Positions 7,234-14,151 of a stretch of 14,168 nucleotides of DNA are shown here, piece after piece. The translations under genes and the position numbers were made by a program. Within the stretch, counting starts at the first letter, position 1, and the number at the start of each line of letters is the position of its first letter. Source of the stretch: CAYZEZ01 sp964477295. GTDB lineage: Bacteria > Bacteroidota > Bacteroidia > Bacteroidales > SM23-62. The notes beneath the pieces are model-generated. The model saw only the letters and a program-made list of their open reading frames with translations, made no database searches and was not told where the DNA came from. The stretch spans positions 1 to 14,168 of the forward strand of contig CAYZEZ010000114.1 in the NCBI GenBank assembly GCA_964477295.1, given 5' to 3'.

Positions 7234-7234
7234 G
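7227..7234 (+). promoter_or_regulatory. Possible -7 element for the ABC exporter genes
   Basis: TAATTTTG matches TAnnTTTG exactly. The only nearby upstream TTG (7211-7213) leaves a 13-base spacer, too short for the usual arrangement, so this is half a promoter at best. It would place transcription start near 7241, about 43 bases before the TTG start codon at 7284. Confidence 0.28.
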
Positions 7235-7283
7235 TTCATGTTCGGTTCAAATAAATATTTCATCTTCTAATTCCTGTTACTCT

Positions 7284-8171
7284 TTGAATACAGTTTTACG
7301 TACAACCGACCTGACCAAGTCATATGGCTCAATAGTTGCAGTTAAAGGGATTTCCCTCCTGATCCAGGAAGGCAATGTCTTTGGGATCTTGGGGCCAAAT
7401 GGAAGTGGAAAAACCACTACCCTGGCCATCATTACAGGTGTTGTGAATGCTGAAAGCGGGTCGTTCAACTGGTTTGGCGGGGAACCCTTCCCGGCTCAGA
7501 GGAAAAAAATCGGTTCACTCATCGAAGTGCCTAATTTCTATCCATACCTCAGCCTCGAAAGAAACCTCCGGGTCATCGCCGCCATAAAAGGCATTCCTGA
7601 GTCTGACCTACCCAGGGTACTTACCATTACCGGTCTGATAGATCGCAGCAAATCAAATTATGATACCCTTTCTCTCGGGATGAAACAACGGTTAGCGCTG
7701 GCGGCTGTCCTGCTGGGTGATCCTGAAGTACTTATCTTGGACGAACCGGCTAATGGGCTTGATCCTGAAGGAATTGCAGAAGTCAGGGAGATTATCCTTA
7801 ATGAAGCCACCAAACAAAAAACCATAATCCTTGCCAGTCATATACTAGATGAAGTAGAAAAGGTCTGTACCCATGTTGCAATTCTGAAGAAAGGGGAGTT
7901 GATCTCTTCTGGTAAGGTGAATGAACTGCTGGCTGCCGATGATCCGGTTATCATTTCATGTGAAAATATTACCGGGCTGGAGGAAGAATTGATCAGATCG
8001 GGAATGACCAGCAGTGTGAAAAAAGATAACCACGACCTGATCCTGGTCTTGAAAAAAGAGTATTCAGCTTCCGATGTCAACAAATTTGCTTTTGATAAGG
8101 GCCATATTCTTACAAAACTTGAAACCAGAAAGAAAAGTCTCGAATCGCAGTTCCTCGAACTGGTAAAATAA
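7284..8171 (+). CDS. ABC transporter ATP-binding protein, BcrA/ABC-2 exporter type
   Basis: The product has 295 residues. It has Walker A GPNGSGKT (37-44), signature LSLGMKQR (129-136), Walker B LILDEPANGLDP (150-161) and H-loop His186 in ASHILDEV. Instead of a Gln, the Q-loop region reads IGSLIEVPNFYPYLS with Glu81, a form I associate with BcrA-type (bacitracin/lantibiotic resistance) and related ABC-2 ATPases. The C-terminal region (about 225-295) is a small accessory domain seen in such exporters. It would energise the membrane protein encoded 6 bp downstream; the cargo is unknown. The start is TTG at 7284: the frame is open back to 7230 without any ATG, and homologous ATPases begin just before VLRTTDLTKSYG. 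Drug resistance, lipid export or a physiological efflux role are all possible. Confidence 0.85.
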   Translation: MNTVLRTTDLTKSYGSIVAVKGISLLIQEGNVFGILGPNGSGKTTTLAIITGVVNAESGSFNWFGGEPFPAQRKKIGSLIEVPNFYPYLSLERNLRVIAAIKGIPESDLPRVLTITGLIDRSKSNYDTLSLGMKQRLALAAVLLGDPEVLILDEPANGLDPEGIAEVREIILNEATKQKTIILASHILDEVEKVCTHVAILKKGELISSGKVNELLAADDPVIISCENITGLEEELIRSGMTSSVKKDNHDLILVLKKEYSASDVNKFAFDKGHILTKLETRKKSLESQFLELVK

Positions 8172-8177
8172 CTTGCC

Positions 8178-9005
8178 ATGCTTGCCATACTCAGGATAGA
8201 ATTATTAAAACTTACCAGCTACAATGCTTTTAAGGTCTTGCTCATCCTGCACCTGGTACTCTTTTCACTGGTTGTTATTACCACCTCACAACTGGATATA
8301 ACCGTACCCGGATTCAGCACAGATTATCTTTACCAGTTTCCTAATGTATGGGAGTTTTTTCCATGGGTAGCCAGCTGGTTTAATATCCTGCTTGGCATCC
8401 TTGTTATTGTAATCACCGGGAATGAATATACTTTCAGGACATTCCGCCAGCATGTAATAGATGGACTAAGCCGATTTCAGTTGCTGGCAGGAAAAGGAAT
8501 GGTTATTATCATGCTCGCCATTTATGCCACACTTATGGTGTTGTTGTTATCGCTTATATTTGGTTTTATTTTCACCAGGAATTACGATGAAATAACCTTT
8601 GCAGCCAAATCATACACCCTGCTTGTTTATTTCCTCCAGGCAGTGGCCTATATGGTTTTCGGATTTTTTATCGCTGTGCTGTTCAGGAACACTGGACTGG
8701 CTATTACTCTTTTCCTTCTCTACCGGATTGTTATTGAGCCTGTTTTCAGGCTATTTTTTCCAAAAATTGCCAGGATGTATTTCCCGATGAAGTCTATTTC
8801 CGGCCTGACCCCTACACCGGAATTTGTCTCAATTACACGAGGGAATGTTCAGATTAATGGGAATGAGTCAGATTCCCTGAGCCTTCGTGAAGCCGGCATT
8901 CTCCCTGAAGAATTACCACTTCTTACCAATGTTTTACTCGCTGCAGGGTATGCAGTACTGTTTGTCTGGCTGGCATATATCTTATTGAAAAAGAGAAACC
9001 TCTAG
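8178..9005 (+). CDS. ABC-2 type transporter permease subunit
   Basis: The product has 275 residues and about six hydrophobic segments: 19-36, 67-82, 107-131, 145-168, 172-190 and 250-269. It opens with MLAILRIELLKL, a typical ABC-2 cytoplasmic start, and a first extracellular loop separates helices 1 and 2. The middle NEYTFRTFRQHVIDGLSRFQLLAGK is the conserved cytoplasmic coupling region after helix 2 in BcrB/ABC-2 permeases. A hydrophilic loop (about 205-245) precedes the last helix and the KKRNL end. With the ATPase 6 bp upstream it should form a two-gene inner-membrane exporter, working as a dimer of each subunit. No specific substrate can be read from the sequence. Its TAG at 9003-9005 is 26 bp from the end of the convergent oppC-like gene. 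Confidence 0.85.
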   Translation: MLAILRIELLKLTSYNAFKVLLILHLVLFSLVVITTSQLDITVPGFSTDYLYQFPNVWEFFPWVASWFNILLGILVIVITGNEYTFRTFRQHVIDGLSRFQLLAGKGMVIIMLAIYATLMVLLLSLIFGFIFTRNYDEITFAAKSYTLLVYFLQAVAYMVFGFFIAVLFRNTGLAITLFLLYRIVIEPVFRLFFPKIARMYFPMKSISGLTPTPEFVSITRGNVQINGNESDSLSLREAGILPEELPLLTNVLLAAGYAVLFVWLAYILLKKRNL

Positions 9006-9014
9006 TATTATCAC

Positions 9015-9035
9015 CTACTGTCTACTGTCTACTAA
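9015..9035. repeat. Heptamer tandem repeat at a convergent gene junction
   Basis: CTACTGT occurs at 9015-9021 and again at 9022-9028, and CTACT follows at 9029-9033, about 2.7 copies. The last partial copy supplies the TAG stop of the convergent oppC-like gene (complement of 9032-9034). The repeat fills most of the 26-bp gap between the two stop codons. Confidence 0.6.
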
Positions 9036-10237
9036 TTCTTCACATCGAGTGCATCGCGCAAACCGTTCCCCAGCATTGTAAATGCAAGTACCATGATCAT
9101 AATGGCAAGTCCGGGAAGAAAAGCCAGGTAGGCTTTATCGACTATCATATACCCGTAATGGTCGCGAACCATAGATCCCCACGAAGGGATAGGAGGCTGT
9201 ACCCCAATGCCCAGAAAACTCAAACCGGCTTCGATCAGAATAGCCGAGGCAAAATTGGCAGCTGAAATAATAATGACAGGATTGATCACGTTCGGGAGGA
9301 CATGCCTGATAAGGATCCGTGCCGGATTTACTCCCAGGGTACGCGCTGCATCAATATACTCAAGCTCCCTTATGCCGAGAACCTGGCCACGCACCACCCT
9401 GGCCACTTCAACCCACATGGTTAATCCCACTGCTACAAAAACCTGCCAGAAACCTCGTCCCAAAACAAGAGCAATTGAAATAACCATAAGTAAAGTTGGA
9501 ATAGACCAGACCACATTGATAAGCCACATGATAACCTGGTCGATCCTTCCCCGGAAATAACCTGCGATCATTCCCAATGTGAGACCAATGATCAATGAGA
9601 TGCCAACAGCGATAAATCCAACGGACATGGAAACCCTTGTTCCGAGTATCAAACGGCTCAGGAGATCACGTCCAAAACTATCGGTGCCAAGAAGGAACCT
9701 TTTTTGGATAATATGATCCCCGGTTACCCTGGATTGCAACTGGTCAATGGGAACAATCTTATCTTCTTCACCAATATCTTTGAATATCAAATTATCATGG
9801 TCTGCAACGATCAATGGATTAGCCAGGGAAACCGGATAACAAACATCGGCCAGAGAATAGCGGCTGACAACCGGCAGTTCATCGCCGTCGAAGCTTAGAG
9901 TGACAACCTCGGAGCCTTCAAAATAGAGGCTGTCGAATGGTTTAAGGTCAAAGTGGCTCTTCTTTCCTGACAGTATCAGGTTAAAAATCGACTTCTTGCC
10001 CACATCTTCATTCCTGGTCACCCTGAGCATAGCCGTTTTATATCCTGGCTTCCTCGCAGCCAGTTCGATAAATTGCTGATTGCATTGCGGAGTTTTATCT
10101 GGGGTGATCAGGTAACCAAGACAGGCAATGATAATGCCAACAAGTATGATGATGGCACCACCAAGGGCCCAGCTGTTTCTTGCCAGCTTTTGCCATGCTG
10201 AAAATGAATGATTGGCTTCAACAAATGAGGATGCCAT
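9032..10237 (-). CDS. Oligopeptide/dipeptide ABC transporter permease, OppC/DppC-like
   Basis: The product has 401 residues, longer than the roughly 300 usual for OppC. One helix (25-45) is followed by a periplasmic segment of about 135 residues (46-180), then FLLGTDSFGRDLLSRLILGTR (181-201), the OppC/DppC landmark. The BPD_transp_1 domain follows with five more helices and the EAA cytoplasmic loop EYIDAARTLGVNPARILIRHVLPN (293-316), which docks the OppD/F ATPases. The GLSFLGIGVQPPIPSWG stretch (338-354) is also diagnostic. The extra periplasmic segment contains beta-like words such as HFDLKPFDSLYF and resembles inserts I recall from Bacteroidota OppC. No oppA, oppB, oppD or oppF lies in the window, so the partners are elsewhere. 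It is 6 bp downstream of the GT2 gene, so they are probably co-transcribed. Substrate (peptide, nickel or other) is unassigned. Confidence 0.9.
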   Translation of the reverse strand: MASSFVEANHSFSAWQKLARNSWALGGAIIILVGIIIACLGYLITPDKTPQCNQQFIELAARKPGYKTAMLRVTRNEDVGKKSIFNLILSGKKSHFDLKPFDSLYFEGSEVVTLSFDGDELPVVSRYSLADVCYPVSLANPLIVADHDNLIFKDIGEEDKIVPIDQLQSRVTGDHIIQKRFLLGTDSFGRDLLSRLILGTRVSMSVGFIAVGISLIIGLTLGMIAGYFRGRIDQVIMWLINVVWSIPTLLMVISIALVLGRGFWQVFVAVGLTMWVEVARVVRGQVLGIRELEYIDAARTLGVNPARILIRHVLPNVINPVIIISAANFASAILIEAGLSFLGIGVQPPIPSWGSMVRDHYGYMIVDKAYLAFLPGLAIMIMVLAFTMLGNGLRDALDVKN

Positions 10238-10243
10238 TGCTGA

Positions 10244-11362
10244 TCAGATTTTATTCATCCTTCCCTTCCAGTGTATGGGTAATAAATTTCCCGCGATGGC
10301 GATGAAATTAACATAAATAAAATAAACCAATTGTAATGGAATATAATAAATGAGCAAACTACGTGCCCTGTAAAATCCGGTTATATAAAATAAAAAAATA
10401 AAATCCAGCACTATCTTGATTGAATACAGAATAATGAATGGTTCCCGGAGTTGTTTCGTGAAAATCATCCCGCATAAAAGAAAAAGCAAAAGAAAATTCA
10501 TCAGAAACACAGTAACAGCAGAGAGAATGATATGAAGATCTTTATAGTACCGGCTCTTGGAAGTCCAGCGTAGCCGTTGACGAAGGAACGAACCAAGTCC
10601 CGGGGAAGGAGCTGTTTCAATAATGGAACAAGGCGATTTTAAAAAAGATACCTTTCCCGGGTAATATTTTTTAATCCATAACAGGAAAAAAATATCGTCC
10701 CCTGAAACTGTTACCTGTTTTTCCGCATTTAAAAAATTGAGATAATCTTTCCTGTAACATATCATGTTGGTACCGTTGCACAGGATCGGATTATTGTGCC
10801 CGCATGCAGCAGCGCCTGTTCCAACCAGGCTGAATAATTCAAGCTGTTGCATCTTCTCCCAGGGATTTTGCGCAATGTAGCGTACAGGTCCAAAAACCAA
10901 TTTTGAGAATGAATGGATCAAATGATCTGTCATGTCCTTAATCCACCGGTCGTATAATACACTATCTGCATCAAGCAATAAAACGATATCTGTCTTACAT
11001 TCCAGCAATCCTCTATAAATGGCGCTCTTCTTCCCATTTTCTGACCCGTGAAGTTCAATGATCCTGATATCCTGACCCCCTTTACCCGATAAGATCTCCC
11101 GGGAGGTATTGTCTTCGGAATGATCATCAATAAAAATTACTTCAACCTGGTTAGGGGGATAATCCTGACTTGCAATGCCAGACAGTAAAGGCCTGATATT
11201 TTCTTCTTCATTTCTAACAGGTATGATAAGAGTAACAGGGATACCCGGCCAGTCCTTCCTTTGTTTGAATTCCGGTAATCTGAACCATCCGGACAGGTAA
11301 AATAGGATGAGGATTGAATACAGTCCTGCAATTGAAATAACTATAATCCAGATAATATTCAA
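10244..11362 (-). CDS. Membrane-anchored family 2 glycosyltransferase
   Basis: The product has 372 residues. An N-terminal helix (3-24) precedes a GT-A domain with VTLIIPVRNEEENI (43-56), VIFIDDHSEDNT (75-86, Asp79-Asp80), the DxD motif LLLDADS (128-134, Asp131 and Asp133), the catalytic-base region SGDDIF (220-225) and QRLRW (262-266), matching the processive-type Q/RxxRW box. Three or four helices follow (about 278-300, 308-329 and 336-360). It therefore acts at the cytoplasmic face of the inner membrane, transferring sugar from a nucleotide donor to a lipid or growing chain. QRLRW resembles hyaluronan/chitin-synthase-like enzymes, but polymerisation is not proven. The start appears to be TTG at 11360-11362: only 9 bases separate it from the response-regulator stop in the same frame, and there is no ATG until residue 143. 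It is the middle gene of a tight response regulator-GT2-oppC run. Confidence 0.87.
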   Translation of the reverse strand: MNIIWIIVISIAGLYSILILFYLSGWFRLPEFKQRKDWPGIPVTLIIPVRNEEENIRPLLSGIASQDYPPNQVEVIFIDDHSEDNTSREILSGKGGQDIRIIELHGSENGKKSAIYRGLLECKTDIVLLLDADSVLYDRWIKDMTDHLIHSFSKLVFGPVRYIAQNPWEKMQQLELFSLVGTGAAACGHNNPILCNGTNMICYRKDYLNFLNAEKQVTVSGDDIFFLLWIKKYYPGKVSFLKSPCSIIETAPSPGLGSFLRQRLRWTSKSRYYKDLHIILSAVTVFLMNFLLLFLLCGMIFTKQLREPFIILYSIKIVLDFIFLFYITGFYRARSLLIYYIPLQLVYFIYVNFIAIAGNLLPIHWKGRMNKI

Positions 11363-11371
11363 AATCGATGC

Positions 11372-11794
11372 TTATTTGACCCTGGAAAGTAATTCGTTTA
11401 CGGTTGTGGTAAGCTTCCTTATGTCAATAGGCTTAGTAACAAATCCGTTACAACCTGCCTCCTCAGATTTTAATTTTTCCTCCTCAACGGCGTTGGCAGT
11501 AACAATAAGGACAGGCAGGTCAGGCCTGGTTTTCTTAATTATCCGCATGGCTTCGTATCCATTCATCCCTGGAAGCTGAAGATCCATCAATACAATATGC
11601 ACATCATCATTATTAAGACATATATCGACGGCTTTCTGCCCACTGTCCGCCTGGATAACATTAGCATTCATCATCTTCGCCCATCCTTCAAGAAGCTTAA
11701 AATTAAAAAAGTCATCCTCTACGATCAGGATACTGTACGCTGACCAATCAGGTTTGGCTGACTGGCCTTCAGCAGTTGTTTCGTTTTTGTTCAT
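11372..11794 (-). CDS. Single-domain response regulator (CheY-like receiver)
   Basis: The product has 140 residues, of which about 20-138 form one receiver domain. The acidic pocket is Glu26-Asp27-Asp28 (ILIVEDDFFN), the phospho-acceptor is Asp71 (IVLMDLQLPGMNGYEA), the switch Thr is Thr99 (LIVTANA) and the conserved Lys is Lys121 (FVTKPID). No output domain follows, so it signals through protein contacts or passes phosphate on. The VEDDFFNFKLLEG wording resembles receivers fused to hybrid histidine kinases. The N-terminal 20 residues are polar and unstructured. No histidine kinase is in the window. It starts 57 bp after the transporter gene and is followed by the GT2 gene after 9 bp, which suggests, without proving, a link to envelope polysaccharide synthesis. 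Confidence 0.92.
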   Translation of the reverse strand: MNKNETTAEGQSAKPDWSAYSILIVEDDFFNFKLLEGWAKMMNANVIQADSGQKAVDICLNNDDVHIVLMDLQLPGMNGYEAMRIIKKTRPDLPVLIVTANAVEEEKLKSEEAGCNGFVTKPIDIRKLTTTVNELLSRVK

Positions 11795-11814
11795 AATTTT
11801 GATCTCTGCAAAAC

Positions 11815-11844
11815 CAGATACCGGATAACCGGTTTAGCTATCTG
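11815..11844 (-). terminator. Hairpin between the nucleoside transporter and response regulator genes
   Basis: ACCGG (11820-11824) pairs with CCGGT (11829-11833) across a 4-base loop. The outer CAGAT (11815-11819) pairs with ATCTG (11840-11844), with six unpaired bases (11834-11839) on one side. It lies 8 bases past the transporter stop. In minus-strand RNA it is followed by a short U-rich stretch (TGGTTTTG in DNA), so partial termination is plausible; a processing or stability hairpin is the alternative. Confidence 0.4.
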
Positions 11845-11851
11845 TTATTAA

Positions 11852-13372
11852 TCATCCAATGATCATACCAATTATTGTAGCTGAGAGCAAAGAAGCAAGT
11901 GTGCCGGCCAGCAATGCCCTTAGTCCAAGCCGGGATAGAAGTATCCTCTGGCTGGGTGCCAATGCTCCTATCCCTCCGATTTGTATCCCGATGGATGCAA
12001 AATTTGCAAAACCACAAAGTATGTATGTTGACATGATAATGGATTTTGTCTCTGCAAATGATCCAGCTGTTTTCATATCGGCCAGGCTGATATAGCTGAT
12101 GAATTCCGTTAATATTATTTTCTCACCCAACAATTGCCCTACCAGGGTTATGTCTTCTTTACAAATACCTATTAACCACATCAGGGGCGACAGAGAATAC
12201 CCGAGGATAAACTGTAGTGACAATTCCTCGTAACGTCCTGAAGTGATCTCACCAATGACAGGGTTCAGGTGGGTCCAGTTACCAATCTTCACGAAAACAA
12301 AATTAATCATGGCAATCAGGGCAATGAACACCAGTAACATGGCAGCCACATTAACAGCCAGTCTAAGCCCTTCAGAGGTTCCAATGGTGATCGCGTCCAA
12401 TAAATTTTTACCGATCTTTTCTTTCGGCACTTCAATATCAGTATCCACTTTTTCTGTCTGGGGAATCAGTATTTTTGAAATAACAATTACACCGGGAGCA
12501 GCCATTACAGAGGCGGCAAGTAAATGCTTGGCAAAAATAAGTTTCTGGATCGGGTCTGTTCCTCCCAGCACATTGATATATACTGCCAGAACTCCGCCTG
12601 CAAGTGTGGCCATACCTCCTGACATCACGAGTAACATCTGTGACTTATTCATTCTATCGAGATAAGCCTTTATCATCAGGGGTGATTCGGTTTGTCCAAG
12701 GAAAATATTCCCGGCTACAGAAAGGCCTTCGGCTCCGGTAATCTTTAATGCTTTGCTTAACAGCCAGGCCAATCCAAAAACAACTACCTGGATAACCCTT
12801 AAGTAGTAGAGGATGGAAGTAATGGCAGAGAAAAAGATTATTGTTGGAAGAATGGTGATAGCAAAATTAAGCAAGGGAGGTTCTATTTTGCCAGTCTCGC
12901 TTGATTTAAACAGGTATTTTGTTCCCTCGTTAGTAAAATCTATGATTTTGACGAAAATTTTTCCTACAAATTCAAAAACTGATTGAAAACCAGGGATCCA
13001 CAAAATACATATGGCAAGTACAAGCTGAATAGCTAATCCAACATAAACGATCTGCCAGGATATGGCTTTCCTGTTGGCACTGAACAGAAATGCCAATGCC
13101 ACAAGTATAATCATTCCCAAAATCCCTCTCAGGATCCTCACTATGCTGAAGTGGAAGGTCTGTGTGCGGGGAATGACCTGGGCATTTTCTCCAATTAATG
13201 CCGCCCCCGTATTTTTAACCGTAATTGTAGTATCAGGCAGGCCGGATTTTGCTGAATCTGTAATCGTTGTATTCGCATCATTCCGGAGGGAATCGGGATA
13301 TACAGAGGCTGAAATCAGATGAAAATTTCCGAAGATAAGAAATAGAGTTATTAAAATAGAAAGCCTGTTCAT
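11852..13372 (-). CDS. Concentrative nucleoside transporter (CNT/NupC family)
   Basis: The product has 506 residues. The CNT core starts near residue 78 and carries the family landmarks GNIFLGQTESPLMI (221-234, the substrate-binding Gln-Thr-Glu), GTSEGLRLAVNVAAM (331-345), IILTEFISY (419-427, Glu423) and ETKSIIMSTYILCGFANFASIGIQIGG (441-467, Asn457 and Ser460). In the CNT structures these residues bind nucleoside and a coupling cation, so ion-driven nucleoside uptake at the inner membrane is expected. The N-terminus is unusual beside E. coli NupC: a signal-peptide-like stretch (4-22, ending near SAS) and about 50 polar, Thr/Asp-rich residues precede the first core helix. The ATG at 13372 is 13 bp after the bifunctional-nuclease stop, so the two are co-transcribed, a pairing I recall from other Bacteroidota and one that fits nucleotide salvage. 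Substrate range is not readable. Confidence 0.92.
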   Translation of the reverse strand: MNRLSILITLFLIFGNFHLISASVYPDSLRNDANTTITDSAKSGLPDTTITVKNTGAALIGENAQVIPRTQTFHFSIVRILRGILGMIILVALAFLFSANRKAISWQIVYVGLAIQLVLAICILWIPGFQSVFEFVGKIFVKIIDFTNEGTKYLFKSSETGKIEPPLLNFAITILPTIIFFSAITSILYYLRVIQVVVFGLAWLLSKALKITGAEGLSVAGNIFLGQTESPLMIKAYLDRMNKSQMLLVMSGGMATLAGGVLAVYINVLGGTDPIQKLIFAKHLLAASVMAAPGVIVISKILIPQTEKVDTDIEVPKEKIGKNLLDAITIGTSEGLRLAVNVAAMLLVFIALIAMINFVFVKIGNWTHLNPVIGEITSGRYEELSLQFILGYSLSPLMWLIGICKEDITLVGQLLGEKIILTEFISYISLADMKTAGSFAETKSIIMSTYILCGFANFASIGIQIGGIGALAPSQRILLSRLGLRALLAGTLASLLSATIIGMIIG

Positions 13373-13385
13373 TCGTCAAGTTTCA

Positions 13386-14006
13386 TTAGCTGGCTTGTCT
13401 CCGGTTTATTTCATCCCGGATCGATGAAGCGCGTTCATAATCTTCCTCACTGATTGCTTCCTGCAATAACTCATGCAGTTCTTTATCGGAATAACTTTTA
13501 AATTCCTCTGTATCCCTGGGTGGTTTTGTGGCAGTCTTTATGGCATCATCTGCCCCGGAATCCCTGCTGGCAGGTTCATCTTTCGATTCTTTGCTGAATT
13601 CCAGCACAATTCCGGCTCTTTCCATTATCTCTTCGGAAGTATATATAGGACATTTAAATCGTAAAGCAAGGGCGATGGCATCAGAGGTTCGTGCATCGAT
13701 GGTGATCCGGTTGCTGCCGTTATCACATAACATCTTTGAATAAAATACTCCTTCTTCGAGCTTGTATATGTTTACTTCAAGAAGATCTATTTTAAATGAG
13801 ACGGCAAAGTTTAAAAAAAGGTCGTGAGTAAGGGGCCTGGGAGGTTTTAGCCCTTCAAGCTGGATAGCTATGGCCTGGGCTTCAAATCCCCCGACAATGA
13901 TTGGGATCCTTCTGTCTCCATCTTCTTCGGTAAGAACCAGAGCATAGGCTCCGGACTGAGTTTGGCTATAAGAAATCCCCAGGACATTCAGCTTTATCTT
14001 GCTCAT
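13386..14006 (-). CDS. Bifunctional nuclease (DUF151) domain protein with C-terminal UVR motif
   Basis: The product has 206 residues. Residues 1-138 form a DUF151/bifunctional-nuclease domain: LVLTEEDGDRRIPIIVGGFEAQAIAIQLEG (23-52), RPLTHDLF (57-64), and RITIDARTSDAIALALRFKCPIYTSEEIMERAG (100-132) are its hallmark segments. A charged linker (139-172) leads to a UVR motif, ELHELLQEAISEEDYERASSIRDEINRR (176-203), the helical hairpin through which UvrB and UvrC interact. Plant and archaeal relatives have been reported to have RNase and DNase activity, but the biochemical role in Bacteroidota is not established. No membrane segment or signal peptide is visible, so it should be cytosolic. It heads a closely packed minus-strand run, and the transporter gene follows after 13 bp. 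The ATG at 14006 gives the usual SKIKLNVLGISYSQ start. Confidence 0.93.
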   Translation of the reverse strand: MSKIKLNVLGISYSQTQSGAYALVLTEEDGDRRIPIIVGGFEAQAIAIQLEGLKPPRPLTHDLFLNFAVSFKIDLLEVNIYKLEEGVFYSKMLCDNGSNRITIDARTSDAIALALRFKCPIYTSEEIMERAGIVLEFSKESKDEPASRDSGADDAIKTATKPPRDTEEFKSYSDKELHELLQEAISEEDYERASSIRDEINRRQAS

Positions 14007-14008
14007 CT

Positions 14009-14025
14009 CAACTTATTTAAAGTTG
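14009..14025. repeat. Small hairpin directly upstream of the bifunctional-nuclease start codon
   Basis: CAACTT (14009-14014) pairs with AAGTTG (14020-14025) around a 5-base loop, and TTTTT follows on the plus strand. Read rightwards it resembles a weak intrinsic terminator, but no plus-strand gene ends here. In the minus-strand transcript it would sit within a few bases of the ATG and could affect translation initiation. Confidence 0.4.
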
Positions 14026-14049
14026 TTTTTATTCCATATATCACTCACA

Positions 14050-14057
14050 CAAATATA
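14050..14057 (-). promoter_or_regulatory. Possible -7 element for the bifunctional-nuclease operon
   Basis: TATATTTG on the minus strand (complement of 14050-14057) matches TAnnTTTG exactly. No TTG lies 17-23 bases upstream, so the -33 element is missing or degenerate. The implied start near 14043 gives a leader of about 36 bases that would include the small hairpin at 14009-14025. Confidence 0.33.
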
Positions 14058-14096
14058 ATGAATTCATTCATTTTCCTGTGGAATATAATGATTGAA

Positions 14097-14151
14097 GCTC
14101 CTCGCCCCGCAGTGCCCCCGATGGCTCGCGGGGTTCCCGGGGTTCCCCGGG
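14097..14151. repeat. GC-rich palindromic patch at the right edge
   Basis: CCCCGC (14105-14110) pairs with GCGGGG (14128-14133), and CCCGGGG (14136-14142) pairs with CCCCGGG (14145-14151) across TT. The patch is strikingly GC-rich beside the AT-rich leader on its left. It may be a double-hairpin intergenic repeat or REP-like element running into the next region; it is probably cut by the window end. Confidence 0.5.

Noticed and set aside
9015..9035. CRISPR-like array
   Set aside because: The 7-bp units are directly adjacent with no spacers; this is a short tandem repeat.
12243..12665. 140-residue plus-strand frame opposite the nucleoside transporter
   Set aside because: The complement encodes invariant CNT motifs; the frame is Met/Ile/Thr-rich and unrecognised, typical of an antisense shadow of a membrane protein.
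9032..14006. A novel defence or biosynthetic gene cluster in the minus-strand block
   Set aside because: Each gene belongs to a common family, and the leading nuclease-transporter pair is an ordinary Bacteroidota association. No nuclease-sensor pairing, toxin, transposase or biosynthetic core enzyme is present.
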